In this document: positions 1-6,980 of the stretch, piece by piece
Layout of the letters: every line of letters starts with the position of its first letter
Numbering within the stretch: the first letter of the stretch is position 1
NCBI GenBank assembly: GCA_964418575.1
Contig: CAYQMI010000083.1
Coordinates: 1-16,075, forward strand
Length of the DNA stretch: 16,075 nucleotides
Reading direction: 5' to 3'
Source: Glaciecola sp964418575
Lineage (GTDB): Bacteria > Pseudomonadota > Gammaproteobacteria > Enterobacterales > Alteromonadaceae
Position numbers and translations under genes: made by a program
Notes under the pieces: generated by a model
Databases searched by the model: none
The model's input: the letters and a program-made list of their open reading frames with translations, nothing else
Told to the model about the DNA's origin: nothing

Positions 1-291
1 TTATTCAACAATCGCTAGAATGTCGCTTTCGCTAAGGATAAGCACTTCTTCGCCGTCTAATTTGTCTGTTTTAACGCCGTAACCGTCGTTAAAAATCACT
101 GAATCGCCAACTTTTACGTCTAGCGCTTTTACGTCACCGTTATCAAGCACACGGCCGTTACCAACTGCGATAACTTTGCCACGGGTTGATTTTTCAGCCG
201 CTGAACCAGTTAGCACGATGCCGCCAGCTGATTTACTTTCTATTTCTTCGCGCTTAATGATGACGCGGTCGTGTAAAGGACGGATTGCCAT
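1..291 (-). CDS. groES: Co-chaperonin GroES (Hsp10)
   Basis: GroES forms the seven-subunit lid of the GroEL folding chamber in the cytoplasm and assists ATP-driven folding. The 96-residue protein starts MAIRPLHDRV and contains the usual ESKSAGGIVL mobile-loop segment, the KSTRGKVIAVG strand and a C-terminal ESDILAIVE, all characteristic of the family at full length. I chose the ATG at 289-291 rather than one eight codons upstream. It gives the canonical MAIRPLHDR start, and AGGAGA (304 to 299 on the minus strand) lies 7 nt before it. groEL is expected just beyond the left window edge, in the direction of transcription. The sigma-32-like promoter at 391-418 drives it. Nothing in the protein is unusual. 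Confidence 0.98.
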   Translation of the reverse strand: MAIRPLHDRVIIKREEIESKSAGGIVLTGSAAEKSTRGKVIAVGNGRVLDNGDVKALDVKVGDSVIFNDGYGVKTDKLDGEEVLILSESDILAIVE

Positions 292-298
292 TTTCAAA

Positions 299-304
299 TC
301 TCCT
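299..304 (-). promoter_or_regulatory. groES ribosome binding site
   Basis: AGGAGA on the minus strand, 7 nt upstream of the ATG at 291. It decides the groES start in favour of MAIRPLHDR and against the in-frame ATG at 315, which would place this element inside the coding region. Confidence 0.85.
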
Positions 305-352
305 GAAAATTCCAATAAATTTAGTAGTTAAAACTCAATTTGAGTGGTTTGC

Positions 353-370
353 CACACCAAACTTGGTGTG
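353..370 (-). repeat. Palindrome in the groES leader
   Basis: A perfect inverted repeat, CACACCAA-AC-TTGGTGTG (8-bp arms, 2-bp centre), lies between the heat-shock promoter and groES, inside the expected untranslated leader. It could be an operator-like protein site or an mRNA hairpin. It does not match the CIRCE element (TTAGCACTC-N9-GAGTGCTAA). Its function is unknown. Confidence 0.55.
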
Positions 371-390
371 AATTCTTTGGTTGCAAAGGT

Positions 391-418
391 AAGTGGGGTT
401 GGTCGATATAAACTCAAG
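391..418 (-). promoter_or_regulatory. Sigma-32 (RpoH) heat-shock promoter of groES(L)
   Basis: On the minus strand, CTTGAG (418 to 413) is followed by a 14-nt spacer and CCCCACTT (398 to 391). This closely fits the RpoH consensus CTTGAA-N13-15-CCCCATNT, with the expected near-invariant CCCCA. Transcription would start near 384, giving a leader of about 90 nt before groES. An A/T-rich tract at 430-448 lies just upstream of the -35 element. Confidence 0.88.
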
Positions 419-429
419 GCTTGCGACAT

Positions 430-464
430 AAAAAAAATTAAAATTTTTGAGTGTACTCACTCAA
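430..464 (-). terminator. Possible fxsA terminator
   Basis: A 7-bp hairpin on the minus strand, TTGAGTG-AGTA-CACTCAA (464 to 447), is followed by a T-rich stretch that includes eight consecutive T (437 to 430). The stem is short and several A bases separate it from the T run, so termination may be weak. Without it, fxsA transcripts would read into groES. The same A/T tract could act as an UP-like element for the groES promoter. Confidence 0.4.
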
Positions 465-489
465 TAGTGACGATGCATTGAAGTGCTGA

Positions 490-993
490 CTATTTAAGAC
501 GGTCTTTCTCATCATTGGGCGTATGATCTTCATATTCGCCATCAATAACATCGCCATTCTCATCAGACTCCCTTTGCGTATTGCGAGTTTGTTCTGAATA
601 CTGATAAAACTGGAACTGCGCGCCGCCGCGTTTTGCCTGATGTGCCATAAATTGTTTTACTAACGCCGCCGCAATGGGCCCTCTGGTAAAAGGAATTGTG
701 AACAGCAAACCCATAATATCGGTGATAAAGCCAGGGGTTACTAACAGCACACCCGCAACAAGCAGCAACAATCCCTCGCTAATTTCTTTACTGGGTACTT
801 CACCCTTAGCAGACTTCGCTTGCACTTGATTAAGGGTATTTAAGCCCTCGCGCTTTACAAAATAGGCGCCAATAAAAGCACTAAATATAACGATAAAAAA
901 GGTATTCCAGCCGCCAATCACATCCGACACATTAATCAGCAACATTATTTCAGCGATGGGAAGCACTGCAAATAATAAAAATAGAATTAACAT
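490..993 (-). CDS. fxsA: FxsA family inner-membrane protein
   Basis: FxsA is a small membrane protein first known in E. coli because its overproduction relieves F-plasmid exclusion of phage T7; its normal role is not known. The 167-residue product has hydrophobic segments at about residues 2-22 and 30-46 and a longer hydrophobic region at about 73-100. The last contains the family signature LLVTPGFITD (82-91). A polar cytoplasmic tail with VIDGEYED (149-156) follows. An AGGGA element lies 7 nt before the ATG at 993. The gene lies next to groES, a common gammaproteobacterial arrangement, and is transcribed toward it. It diverges from dsbD across a 272-nt gap. The identification is firm, the function is not. 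Confidence 0.93.
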   Translation of the reverse strand: MLILFLLFAVLPIAEIMLLINVSDVIGGWNTFFIVIFSAFIGAYFVKREGLNTLNQVQAKSAKGEVPSKEISEGLLLLVAGVLLVTPGFITDIMGLLFTIPFTRGPIAAALVKQFMAHQAKRGGAQFQFYQYSEQTRNTQRESDENGDVIDGEYEDHTPNDEKDRLK

Positions 994-1265
994 ATAAACA
1001 TCCCTAGGCTGAGTGAGAATAAAGCTACACGCTTAATCATCGCATTGAAATCGTTTACCCGCTATATTGTTCACAGAGAGACCGCTTTCATGCAACATAC
1101 AATAATAGTGGGGACGATTTGACCATATTCAAACCAAATCCCACCTACGCCAGTATTTACTGAGCACAATCACAGTTAACATTATTTACGTGAAAGGTTT
1201 CGGTGCTTGTGCCGGTCATGTAGCTGTCATCTAGCCATAAAAATTAAAGTCAAAGGTTGTATTGA
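994..1265. other. Divergent intergenic region fxsA / dsbD
   Basis: This 272-nt non-coding gap must hold the start signals of fxsA (minus) and probably dsbD (plus). I looked for sigma-70-like elements on both strands and found only poor matches, so I call no promoter. No plausible small gene or RNA is visible. cutA, which often precedes dsbD in gammaproteobacteria, is not here. Confidence 0.5.
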
Positions 1266-3128
1266 ATGTTGTTGAGTCACAAAAGACGTTATTTCCAATT
1301 TAATGAGGCATCAAATCGCCTAGCACAACTTTTTATAGCAGTGCTTGTACTTATGTTTGCAAGCGCATCGCACGCACAACAAACACCAGAGTCACTATTT
1401 TCTGACTCACCCACATTTTTAAAAGTCGACGAAGCATTTGGCTTTGACTTTGAGCAGCGCGATGGAGAACTTGTTGTTAAGTGGGATATTGCGCCAGGTT
1501 ATTACCTATATAAAAAGCAATTCCAAGTTGCCACTAAAAATGCAACCTTGGGCGAGCCAGTCTACCCCGCACACGAAACAATTGAAGATGAATTCTTTGG
1601 TATCTCAGATGTATTTTTTGAAGATATGGAAATTCCATACGAAATCATCGAAACCGCACAAGACGGACAGGTCAAAATTCGCTTTCAAGGATGCGCTGAA
1701 GCTGGCTTATGTTATCCACCTACCACAAAGGTGCTCTATTTAGATGAGTATCCGGTAGGCGGCACAAGCGACGCTTCAAATGCTGATTCAGACAGCTCAT
1801 CAAGCAGCGTATCGGAACAGTTTACCTTAGCGGAGCGCTTGTTATCTGATGAAAGCTTAGCAATTAGCCTTGGCGTGTTGTTGTTACTGGGTATTGGCTT
1901 GGCCTTTACTCCTTGCGTGTACCCAATGTATCCGATTTTATCGAGCATTGTGATGGGCAAAAATAAAAGCAACATGAAACTTTCACAAGCTTTTATACTT
2001 TCATTTGTGTACGTGCAAGGCATGGCCATTACCTACAGTATTTTGGGCTTAATTGTTGCCTCGGCTGGGGTTCAGTTCCAAGCTGCGCTTCAGCACCCTG
2101 TGCTCTTGGGTATTTTCATTGTCTTGTTTGTCGCACTGGCGCTCGCGATGTTTGGCTTATACGAAATCCAGCTTCCGTCAAAGTGGCAAGAAAAGCTCAA
2201 CAGCCTGAGTAATAATCAAAAGTCTGGTAACTTGGTTGGCGTATTTGTAATGGGGGTGATATCGGGGCTTGTTGCGTCGCCTTGCACTACCGCGCCACTC
2301 ACAGCGATATTACTGGTTGTTGCACAAAGTGAATCTTTACTATTTGGGTTTTCAGCGCTTTATGCGCTTAGCTTAGGCATGGGAATACCCCTAATACTAT
2401 TTGGTATGACCGGCGGCAAGCTTCTGCCAAAAGCTGGGAACTGGATGAACGTAATAAAGGCAACCTTTGGCTTTATGATGCTCACGGTTGCCATTTTGTT
2501 TATTGAACGAATATTTGTAGCACCTTGGACAGAGTTGCTATGGGCCTTACTAGGTTTAAGTTTATTCGCCTACTTATTTACCATGAACCAAGATACGCAA
2601 ACCTCTTTCGCCAAAGGTCTGCGCTCATTAGTGGTAATGACAGGTTTTGTCGCTTCTGTTTTATACAGTATTCACGCTCTGCAAATGAATGGCTTGTTAA
2701 GCGGATTCGGTCTAACAACTAGCTCAAGCAGCGCTACCAGCGAATCTGAAGGTAAGGGTCATCCAGAGTTTATAATGGTGAGAGATTTAGACGACTTCGA
2801 TCTCAAACTTGCTGCCGCCAATGCACAAGGGAAAAGCGTTATGGTAGACCTATATGCCGACTGGTGTGTTGCCTGTAAAGAGTTCGAAAAATATACCTTT
2901 CCCGACCCAGCTGTCATCGATGCGCTTAGCAATACAGTATGGATGCAGATTGATTTGACCGAGAACACGCCGGTTAATTTGTCTTTTCAAGAAGAGTTTG
3001 ACGTATTAGGCCTACCCACTATTTTGTTTTTTAACGCGCAAGGCGATGAATTAAAACAATCAAGGGTCACCGGTTTTATGAAAGCCGAAGCTTTTGCCGA
3101 TCACGTTAACCGTAGCTTAAACAATTAA
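1266..3128 (+). CDS. dsbD: Thiol:disulfide interchange protein DsbD
   Basis: DsbD carries electrons from cytoplasmic thioredoxin across the inner membrane to periplasmic DsbC, DsbG and cytochrome c maturation proteins. The 620-residue product has all three modules. A signal peptide ends near ASASHA (32-37). The periplasmic alpha domain has the cysteine pair Cys143/Cys149 (CAEAGLCYPP). A multi-spanning beta domain (about 200-475) has the redox cysteines Cys217 (FTPCVYP) and Cys340 (ASPCTTAP). A periplasmic thioredoxin-like gamma domain (about 500-620) has the WCVAC active site, Cys534/Cys537. A Ser-rich linker (about 175-184) joins alpha and beta. The length is slightly above the E. coli protein. 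The ATG follows a weak AAAGG element and gives a good signal peptide. The gene stands alone: a strong terminator follows and fxsA diverges upstream. Confidence 0.97.
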   Translation: MLLSHKRRYFQFNEASNRLAQLFIAVLVLMFASASHAQQTPESLFSDSPTFLKVDEAFGFDFEQRDGELVVKWDIAPGYYLYKKQFQVATKNATLGEPVYPAHETIEDEFFGISDVFFEDMEIPYEIIETAQDGQVKIRFQGCAEAGLCYPPTTKVLYLDEYPVGGTSDASNADSDSSSSSVSEQFTLAERLLSDESLAISLGVLLLLGIGLAFTPCVYPMYPILSSIVMGKNKSNMKLSQAFILSFVYVQGMAITYSILGLIVASAGVQFQAALQHPVLLGIFIVLFVALALAMFGLYEIQLPSKWQEKLNSLSNNQKSGNLVGVFVMGVISGLVASPCTTAPLTAILLVVAQSESLLFGFSALYALSLGMGIPLILFGMTGGKLLPKAGNWMNVIKATFGFMMLTVAILFIERIFVAPWTELLWALLGLSLFAYLFTMNQDTQTSFAKGLRSLVVMTGFVASVLYSIHALQMNGLLSGFGLTTSSSSATSESEGKGHPEFIMVRDLDDFDLKLAAANAQGKSVMVDLYADWCVACKEFEKYTFPDPAVIDALSNTVWMQIDLTENTPVNLSFQEEFDVLGLPTILFFNAQGDELKQSRVTGFMKAEAFADHVNRSLNN

Positions 3129-3160
3129 GCACTTATAAACACTGACCTCCCACTGTTTGT

Positions 3161-3193
3161 GAGGAATACCCTCCGGTGTTCCTCATTTTCTCT
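3161..3193 (+). terminator. Rho-independent terminator after dsbD
   Basis: A 10-bp stem, GAGGAATACC (3161-3170) with GGTGTTCCTC (3175-3184), contains a single G-T pair and a 4-nt CTCC loop. A T-rich tail (attttctct) follows. It lies 33 nt after the dsbD stop, so the downstream signalling genes need their own promoter. Confidence 0.88.
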
Positions 3194-3241
3194 GAGCAAA
3201 CACCTTTAGCTTATATTTCTAAGTTAAACCATTATTAGCGC

Positions 3242-3268
3242 TAAACTTTTGTAAAGAACACACGATAA
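3242..3268 (+). promoter_or_regulatory. Sigma-28 (FliA)-type promoter of the chemosensory operon
   Basis: TAAACTTT (3242-3249), a spacer of exactly 11 nt, and CACGATAA (3261-3268). The FliA consensus is TAAAGTTT-N11-GCCGATAA, so 7 of 8 bases match at -35 and 6 of 8 at -10, including the CGATAA core. It lies after the dsbD terminator and about 155 nt before the first gene of the operon. It would place these genes in the late flagellar regulon. This is recognised by pattern only. Confidence 0.75.
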
Positions 3269-3291
3269 CTCTATATACAGAATCCGATTTT

Positions 3292-3347
3292 TCGCATTTA
3301 TGCGACATTAAACGACATGCGGTTTGAAGCGTCAAAAATTAGACGCT
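3292..3347 (+). repeat. Two inverted repeats in the operon leader
   Basis: Downstream of the sigma-28-like promoter, the expected untranslated leader of about 150 nt holds two short inverted repeats: TCGCAT-tt-ATGCGA (3292-3305) and AGCGTC-N8-GACGCT (3328-3347). They could form small RNA hairpins. Neither has a T-tract after it, so they are not obvious terminators. Their function is unknown and chance is possible. Confidence 0.35.
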
Positions 3348-3423
3348 CCGAGCGCCAAGTCTTTGTTGTTGTGCACTGCAGAGGAAAAGGGTATTTTGCC
3401 GAACCTGAATAAGTAGAGCGTGT

Positions 3424-4578
3424 ATGTCAGTTTTAACTTCTAAAGTATGGATATCCATAAGCATTGTAATTTTGCTTAGCGTTATTACCTTTGTTTTTGT
3501 GAGCCCGGTGGCTGCCATCAGCATTTTAGCGCTTAGCTTGCCCATCACTGCACTTTGGCTCAATAAGGCCGCGCTTTCTCAAACTGACAACAACCAATCT
3601 TCTAGAGATGATCCAGTACCTGCGGCGTCATTTGCTGAATTTAATATGCTGCGAGAAGAGTTTGTACCGACCCTAAAAGAAAGTGAATCAAACCTTTCTG
3701 GCATTAAGAGCACACAAGATGATGCCGTAAACACCTTAAGCGAAAGCTTTGGTCGTTTACAGGAATTGGTAAACGTGCAGTCTGAAACCATACAAACATT
3801 GATACGAGCAGATTCATCAGGCGACACCCTTTACAGCGAAAAAATGCGTGCTTTCGCCGACAGCACGGCCGAAACACTCGACAAATTTATTAAATCTACC
3901 GTTGATATGTCCGCTTCTTCTATGGCTCTACTCGACCAAGTCACCGAAATTTATCAGTCTGTTCCGCAAGTTTTAAAGGCGGTAAAAGACATAGACAGCA
4001 TCGCCGACCAAACCAACTTGCTTGCACTTAATGCAGCAATTGAAGCTGCGCGCGCAGGCGAGCACGGCAGAGGCTTTGCCGTCGTGGCGGATGAGGTGCG
4101 TTCACTATCAAACCGTTCTTCTCAGTTTAGTGACGCCATTCAAGCACAACTGAAAGCGATGTCAGTTCAAATTGAAGGACTCACGGGTGAGGTAGGTAGC
4201 CTTGCTAGTTACGACGTAAGTTACGTGATTGATGCAAAAAAAGACATTAACCAAGCGCTAATAAGCATCATAAATAAAGCTGAGTCTGACTCGAAAGTCA
4301 CGCAAGGTCTCGAAAAGGTAGCTAGCGATTTAGAACAATCGCTATCACAAGCAATCAGAGGCCTACAGTTTGGCGACATCAACGGACAAAACATCTCATT
4401 TACCCGTGAAACCTTGACGTTCATGCGCGAACAAATTGAGCATTTAACCCCAGAAAACGCAGAAGTCATTCGTCTCGAAATTCACGATTATTTAGAAAAA
4501 TTAAAAGGTCGTAAGCGTGACTCACACAACCCAGTGTCAGCTACAAGCATGGCGTCTGGCGACGTCGACTTATTTTAA
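3424..4578 (+). CDS. Membrane MCP-like protein with CheZ-like DxxxQ C-terminus
   Basis: The 384-residue protein begins with two closely spaced hydrophobic segments (about 9-28 and 30-47) and has no room for a periplasmic sensor domain. A coiled-coil region follows, then a methyl-accepting signalling hairpin whose tip lies at about 190-231 (DQTNLLALNAAIEAARAGE), able to bind CheA/CheW. The return helix contains LQFGDINGQ (314-322). Asp318 and Gln322 match the DxxxQ spacing of the CheZ active site, which reads QDLTGQ in E. coli. The protein ends ASGDVDLF, an acidic hydrophobic tail with a terminal Phe, reminiscent of the CheZ C-terminal CheY-binding peptide and nearly identical to the CheD tail encoded here. 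I infer a receptor-like scaffold with possible CheY-P phosphatase activity. The start is forced: an in-frame TGA at 3406 lies just upstream. The ribosome site is weak. Confidence 0.85.
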   Translation: MSVLTSKVWISISIVILLSVITFVFVSPVAAISILALSLPITALWLNKAALSQTDNNQSSRDDPVPAASFAEFNMLREEFVPTLKESESNLSGIKSTQDDAVNTLSESFGRLQELVNVQSETIQTLIRADSSGDTLYSEKMRAFADSTAETLDKFIKSTVDMSASSMALLDQVTEIYQSVPQVLKAVKDIDSIADQTNLLALNAAIEAARAGEHGRGFAVVADEVRSLSNRSSQFSDAIQAQLKAMSVQIEGLTGEVGSLASYDVSYVIDAKKDINQALISIINKAESDSKVTQGLEKVASDLEQSLSQAIRGLQFGDINGQNISFTRETLTFMREQIEHLTPENAEVIRLEIHDYLEKLKGRKRDSHNPVSATSMASGDVDLF

Positions 4579-4609
4579 GCTTTGATTAAGCATTACAAAG
4601 GAATACAAC

Positions 4610-4891
4610 ATGAGTGAAAAATCGTTACAAGTACCGGAGCGTTTTGATTTTGGCTATCACAAAGAGTTTACAGAGCAATACCAAGCAATACTCAACGACA
4701 GCGGCGTGACTGATGTTGCCTTAGATTTTAGCCGCGTAAGTTACCTAGACAGCTCTGCTTTGGGCATGATGGTGTTGTTTCAAAAGAAAGCAAAATCTAA
4801 AAATATTGGCGTTCGTATCCGTGGGGCAAAAGCAAGCGCCCGCGAAATTTTGACCATCGCTAACTTCGACCGTTTGTTCGATATCTCATAG
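4610..4891 (+). CDS. STAS-domain anti-sigma factor antagonist
   Basis: This is a single-domain STAS protein of 93 residues, of the SpoIIAA/RsbV type. The conserved loop VSYLDSSALGMMVLF (43-57) carries the serine (Ser48 or Ser49) that a partner-switch kinase phosphorylates and a PP2C phosphatase dephosphorylates. The phosphorylation state decides which partner the protein binds. A good AAAGGA element precedes the ATG. It lies directly upstream of the gene at 4907, which encodes both a PP2C and an HATPase domain, so substrate and enzymes are encoded side by side. The arrangement resembles HsbA/HsbR in Pseudomonas aeruginosa and CrsA/CrsR in Shewanella (from memory). The downstream target, whether an anti-sigma factor such as FlgM, a sigma factor or a cyclase, cannot be read from the window. 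Confidence 0.92.
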   Translation: MSEKSLQVPERFDFGYHKEFTEQYQAILNDSGVTDVALDFSRVSYLDSSALGMMVLFQKKAKSKNIGVRIRGAKASAREILTIANFDRLFDIS

Positions 4892-4906
4892 TAAAGGCCA
4901 TCCACA

Positions 4907-6577
4907 ATGCGTGTTTTGATCATTGAAGATGACAGCCTTTTCGCTGAAATCTTACAAACTTTTTTAGAAGACAACCAATGCAGCACCATTGTAGCCGACA
5001 GTATTGCTTCAGCAAAATTGCACCTGCAATCCTCTGTTTTCGAATTTGCCCTGCTCGATAATCATCTGCCTGACGGTGACGGTATTCATTTTTTACAACA
5101 CATGAAAAATGAATTACCACATAAGCATCCCTTACCTGTGGTCATGATCACCGCAGATGAAAACCAAACGACTATGCTAGAGGCATTCGAGCAAGGAGCC
5201 GACGATTTTCTTGTAAAACCACTTTCTCTCGATTTGCTTCTTCAAAAAATGCAGCGCGTAAAAAACTTATACGACAAAGAAGCACAGCTTGAAAAGCAAG
5301 CATCTGACCTATCAGCCTTGCTTAACAAACAAGAGCAGGAAGAGCAATTAGCCCGTTACGTATACGAGCACGTTGCGTCAACCTTACAAAGCGAAACCGA
5401 ATGCGTCGACACTTATATTCAATCCTCAAGCTCTTTTAACGGCGATGTGTTTATTTGCGACACAGCACCAAACGGTAACCGTTTTGTCATTTTAGCTGAC
5501 GCCACAGGGCATGGTTTATCCGCCGCGATCAGTATTTTGCCGCTTGTTGCCACTATTAAGGCCATGATTCGTAAGGGTCTTTCACTCGCCCATATTGTTC
5601 ATGAGGCAAATAAAAAGTTATGTAAAGAGCTGCCAGACGACAAATTTGTGACGCTTATTGGTGTAGAAATCAACTTTTCTAGTCGCACGCTAGAAATGTT
5701 CAATGGCGGTATGCCCGACATCATCGCCGTAAGACACGATAAAACTCTAGAGCGCTACCCTTCAACCAGCATGGCCTTAGGTATTCTGGAGCCTGAAGAT
5801 TTTGACCCGGGCATTACCACGCTGGAAACCCATCCTTTGAAAAACTTGTTCTTTTTCAGTGACGGCTTAATTGAACAAAAAAATACCTTTGGCGAAGAGT
5901 TTGGTATGCGGCGCGCGATTGACATTATAGAGGGTAACAACGGCAAAGAACCCCTTGTAAGTCGCATGGTGAATTATTTTACCGTATTCAATGAAATGGA
6001 AGAGCTGCAAGACGATTTGTCTATGTGCGATTTGCAGGTAGATGCGCTCATGGAAAAGCACGCAAACGACAAAAAACAAACAACAGCGAACAACACTGGC
6101 AAGGTTTCTGCATCTATCAGTATCTCTGGTGGAATAATTGGCACTTCTGACATCGTTGGATGCTTCGACAGCTTAATGAGAAGCATTGATGTAGTTGGTG
6201 ACATGCGACAACGCGCATTTACCGTATTTGCAGAATTGATCAGTAACGCAGTAGACCATGGAATTTTAGATTTAGATTCAAAGTTGAAAAACGATTTCTC
6301 TGGCTTTGCCGAATATTTAATGCTCAAAGAAGAGCGCTTGGGCAACATCGCGGATGAATCTGAACTGAAGATGAGTTTTTCGTTTTCGCCCGTTACACAT
6401 GAAATCAGCTTCTCTATTGCTGATTCTGGCTCTGGTTATGAAGTTAAGACCGAGGCAGACATGGAAGACGAAGCGCTTTCAGGAAGGGGCTTGTCGTTAA
6501 TTGAGCAGTTATGTAAATCGGTAGAGGTTACCCCACCGGGTAATCAAACATCAGTAGTTATTAAAAGAGAGTTTTAA
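4907..6577 (+). CDS. Response regulator with PP2C phosphatase and HATPase kinase domains (partner switch)
   Basis: The 556-residue protein has three modules. Residues 1-120 are a receiver with Asp8/Asp9, phospho-acceptor Asp51 and Lys104 (FLVKP). A coiled-coil linker (about 122-148) leads to a SpoIIE/RsbU-type PP2C phosphatase (about 150-378). Its metal-binding motifs are visible: NGDVF (Asp180), ADATGHG (Asp198), FSDGL (Asp319) and DDLSM (Asp370). The C-terminal HATPase domain (about 405-556) is RsbW-like, with N-box FAELISNAVDHG (Asn447), IADSGSG (Asp506) and SGRGLSLI (525-532). The protein should therefore both phosphorylate and dephosphorylate the adjacent STAS protein, with receiver phosphorylation setting the balance. 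The domain order equals that of HsbR and CrsR. All key residues look intact. CheA from the same operon is a plausible phosphodonor; this is inference. The start has an AAAGG element. Confidence 0.93.
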   Translation: MRVLIIEDDSLFAEILQTFLEDNQCSTIVADSIASAKLHLQSSVFEFALLDNHLPDGDGIHFLQHMKNELPHKHPLPVVMITADENQTTMLEAFEQGADDFLVKPLSLDLLLQKMQRVKNLYDKEAQLEKQASDLSALLNKQEQEEQLARYVYEHVASTLQSETECVDTYIQSSSSFNGDVFICDTAPNGNRFVILADATGHGLSAAISILPLVATIKAMIRKGLSLAHIVHEANKKLCKELPDDKFVTLIGVEINFSSRTLEMFNGGMPDIIAVRHDKTLERYPSTSMALGILEPEDFDPGITTLETHPLKNLFFFSDGLIEQKNTFGEEFGMRRAIDIIEGNNGKEPLVSRMVNYFTVFNEMEELQDDLSMCDLQVDALMEKHANDKKQTTANNTGKVSASISISGGIIGTSDIVGCFDSLMRSIDVVGDMRQRAFTVFAELISNAVDHGILDLDSKLKNDFSGFAEYLMLKEERLGNIADESELKMSFSFSPVTHEISFSIADSGSGYEVKTEADMEDEALSGRGLSLIEQLCKSVEVTPPGNQTSVVIKREF

Positions 6578-6580
6578 GCA

Positions 6581-6946
6581 ATGAGTAAACATATTCTGGT
6601 AGTAGACGATTCGCCTTCGATACGTCAAATGGTGCAGGTCACACTGAAATCCGCCAGTTACCAAGTGACTACAGCTGAAGATGGTCAGGCGGCGCTCGAT
6701 TTATGCAAGCGCATGCAATACGACTTCGTTATTACAGACCAAAACATGCCGCGCATGGATGGGCTGACCCTAATTAAATCATTGCGTGGATTGAGCTCGT
6801 ATCGCTCAACGCCAATCGTGGTGTTAACCACAGAAGCAAGCGACGCAATGAAAGCACAAGGCCGAGCAGCTGGCGCAACTGGATGGATGGTTAAACCCTT
6901 TGATCCACAAAAGCTCTTAGCTGTTGCATCTAAAGTGTTGCCGTAA
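6581..6946 (+). CDS. cheY: CheY-type single-domain response regulator
   Basis: This 121-residue stand-alone receiver is probably the main output of the CheA encoded next. Its catalytic set is complete: acidic pair Asp9/Asp10, phospho-acceptor Asp53 (VITDQNMP), switch Thr83 (VVLTTEA) and Lys105 (MVKPF). The position of the E. coli CheY rotameric Tyr106 is Trp102 here (ATGWMVKP), which could alter output binding. There is no output domain. The ATG lies 3 nt after the upstream stop, and an AGAGAG element sits inside the upstream gene, so translation is probably coupled. Whether it acts on the flagellar switch or elsewhere cannot be decided. The F7-like context argues against assuming motor control. 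Confidence 0.94.
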   Translation: MSKHILVVDDSPSIRQMVQVTLKSASYQVTTAEDGQAALDLCKRMQYDFVITDQNMPRMDGLTLIKSLRGLSSYRSTPIVVLTTEASDAMKAQGRAAGATGWMVKPFDPQKLLAVASKVLP

Positions 6947-6980
6947 CGCTCTTTAAACCAAGCATTAAGGATACCTCTGA

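Noticed and set aside
289..315. Upstream ATG giving groES eight extra residues (MEFSGDLK)
   Set aside because: The extension is not part of the family, and the ribosome binding site at 299-304 would lie inside the coding region.
447..464. Possible CIRCE element upstream of groES
   Set aside because: TTGAGTG-TACT-CACTCAA has the wrong arms and a 4-nt instead of 9-nt spacer; it fits a weak terminator hairpin better.
994..1265. Sigma-70 promoters for dsbD and fxsA
   Set aside because: Only weak, mis-spaced hexamers seen on either strand, not enough to call.
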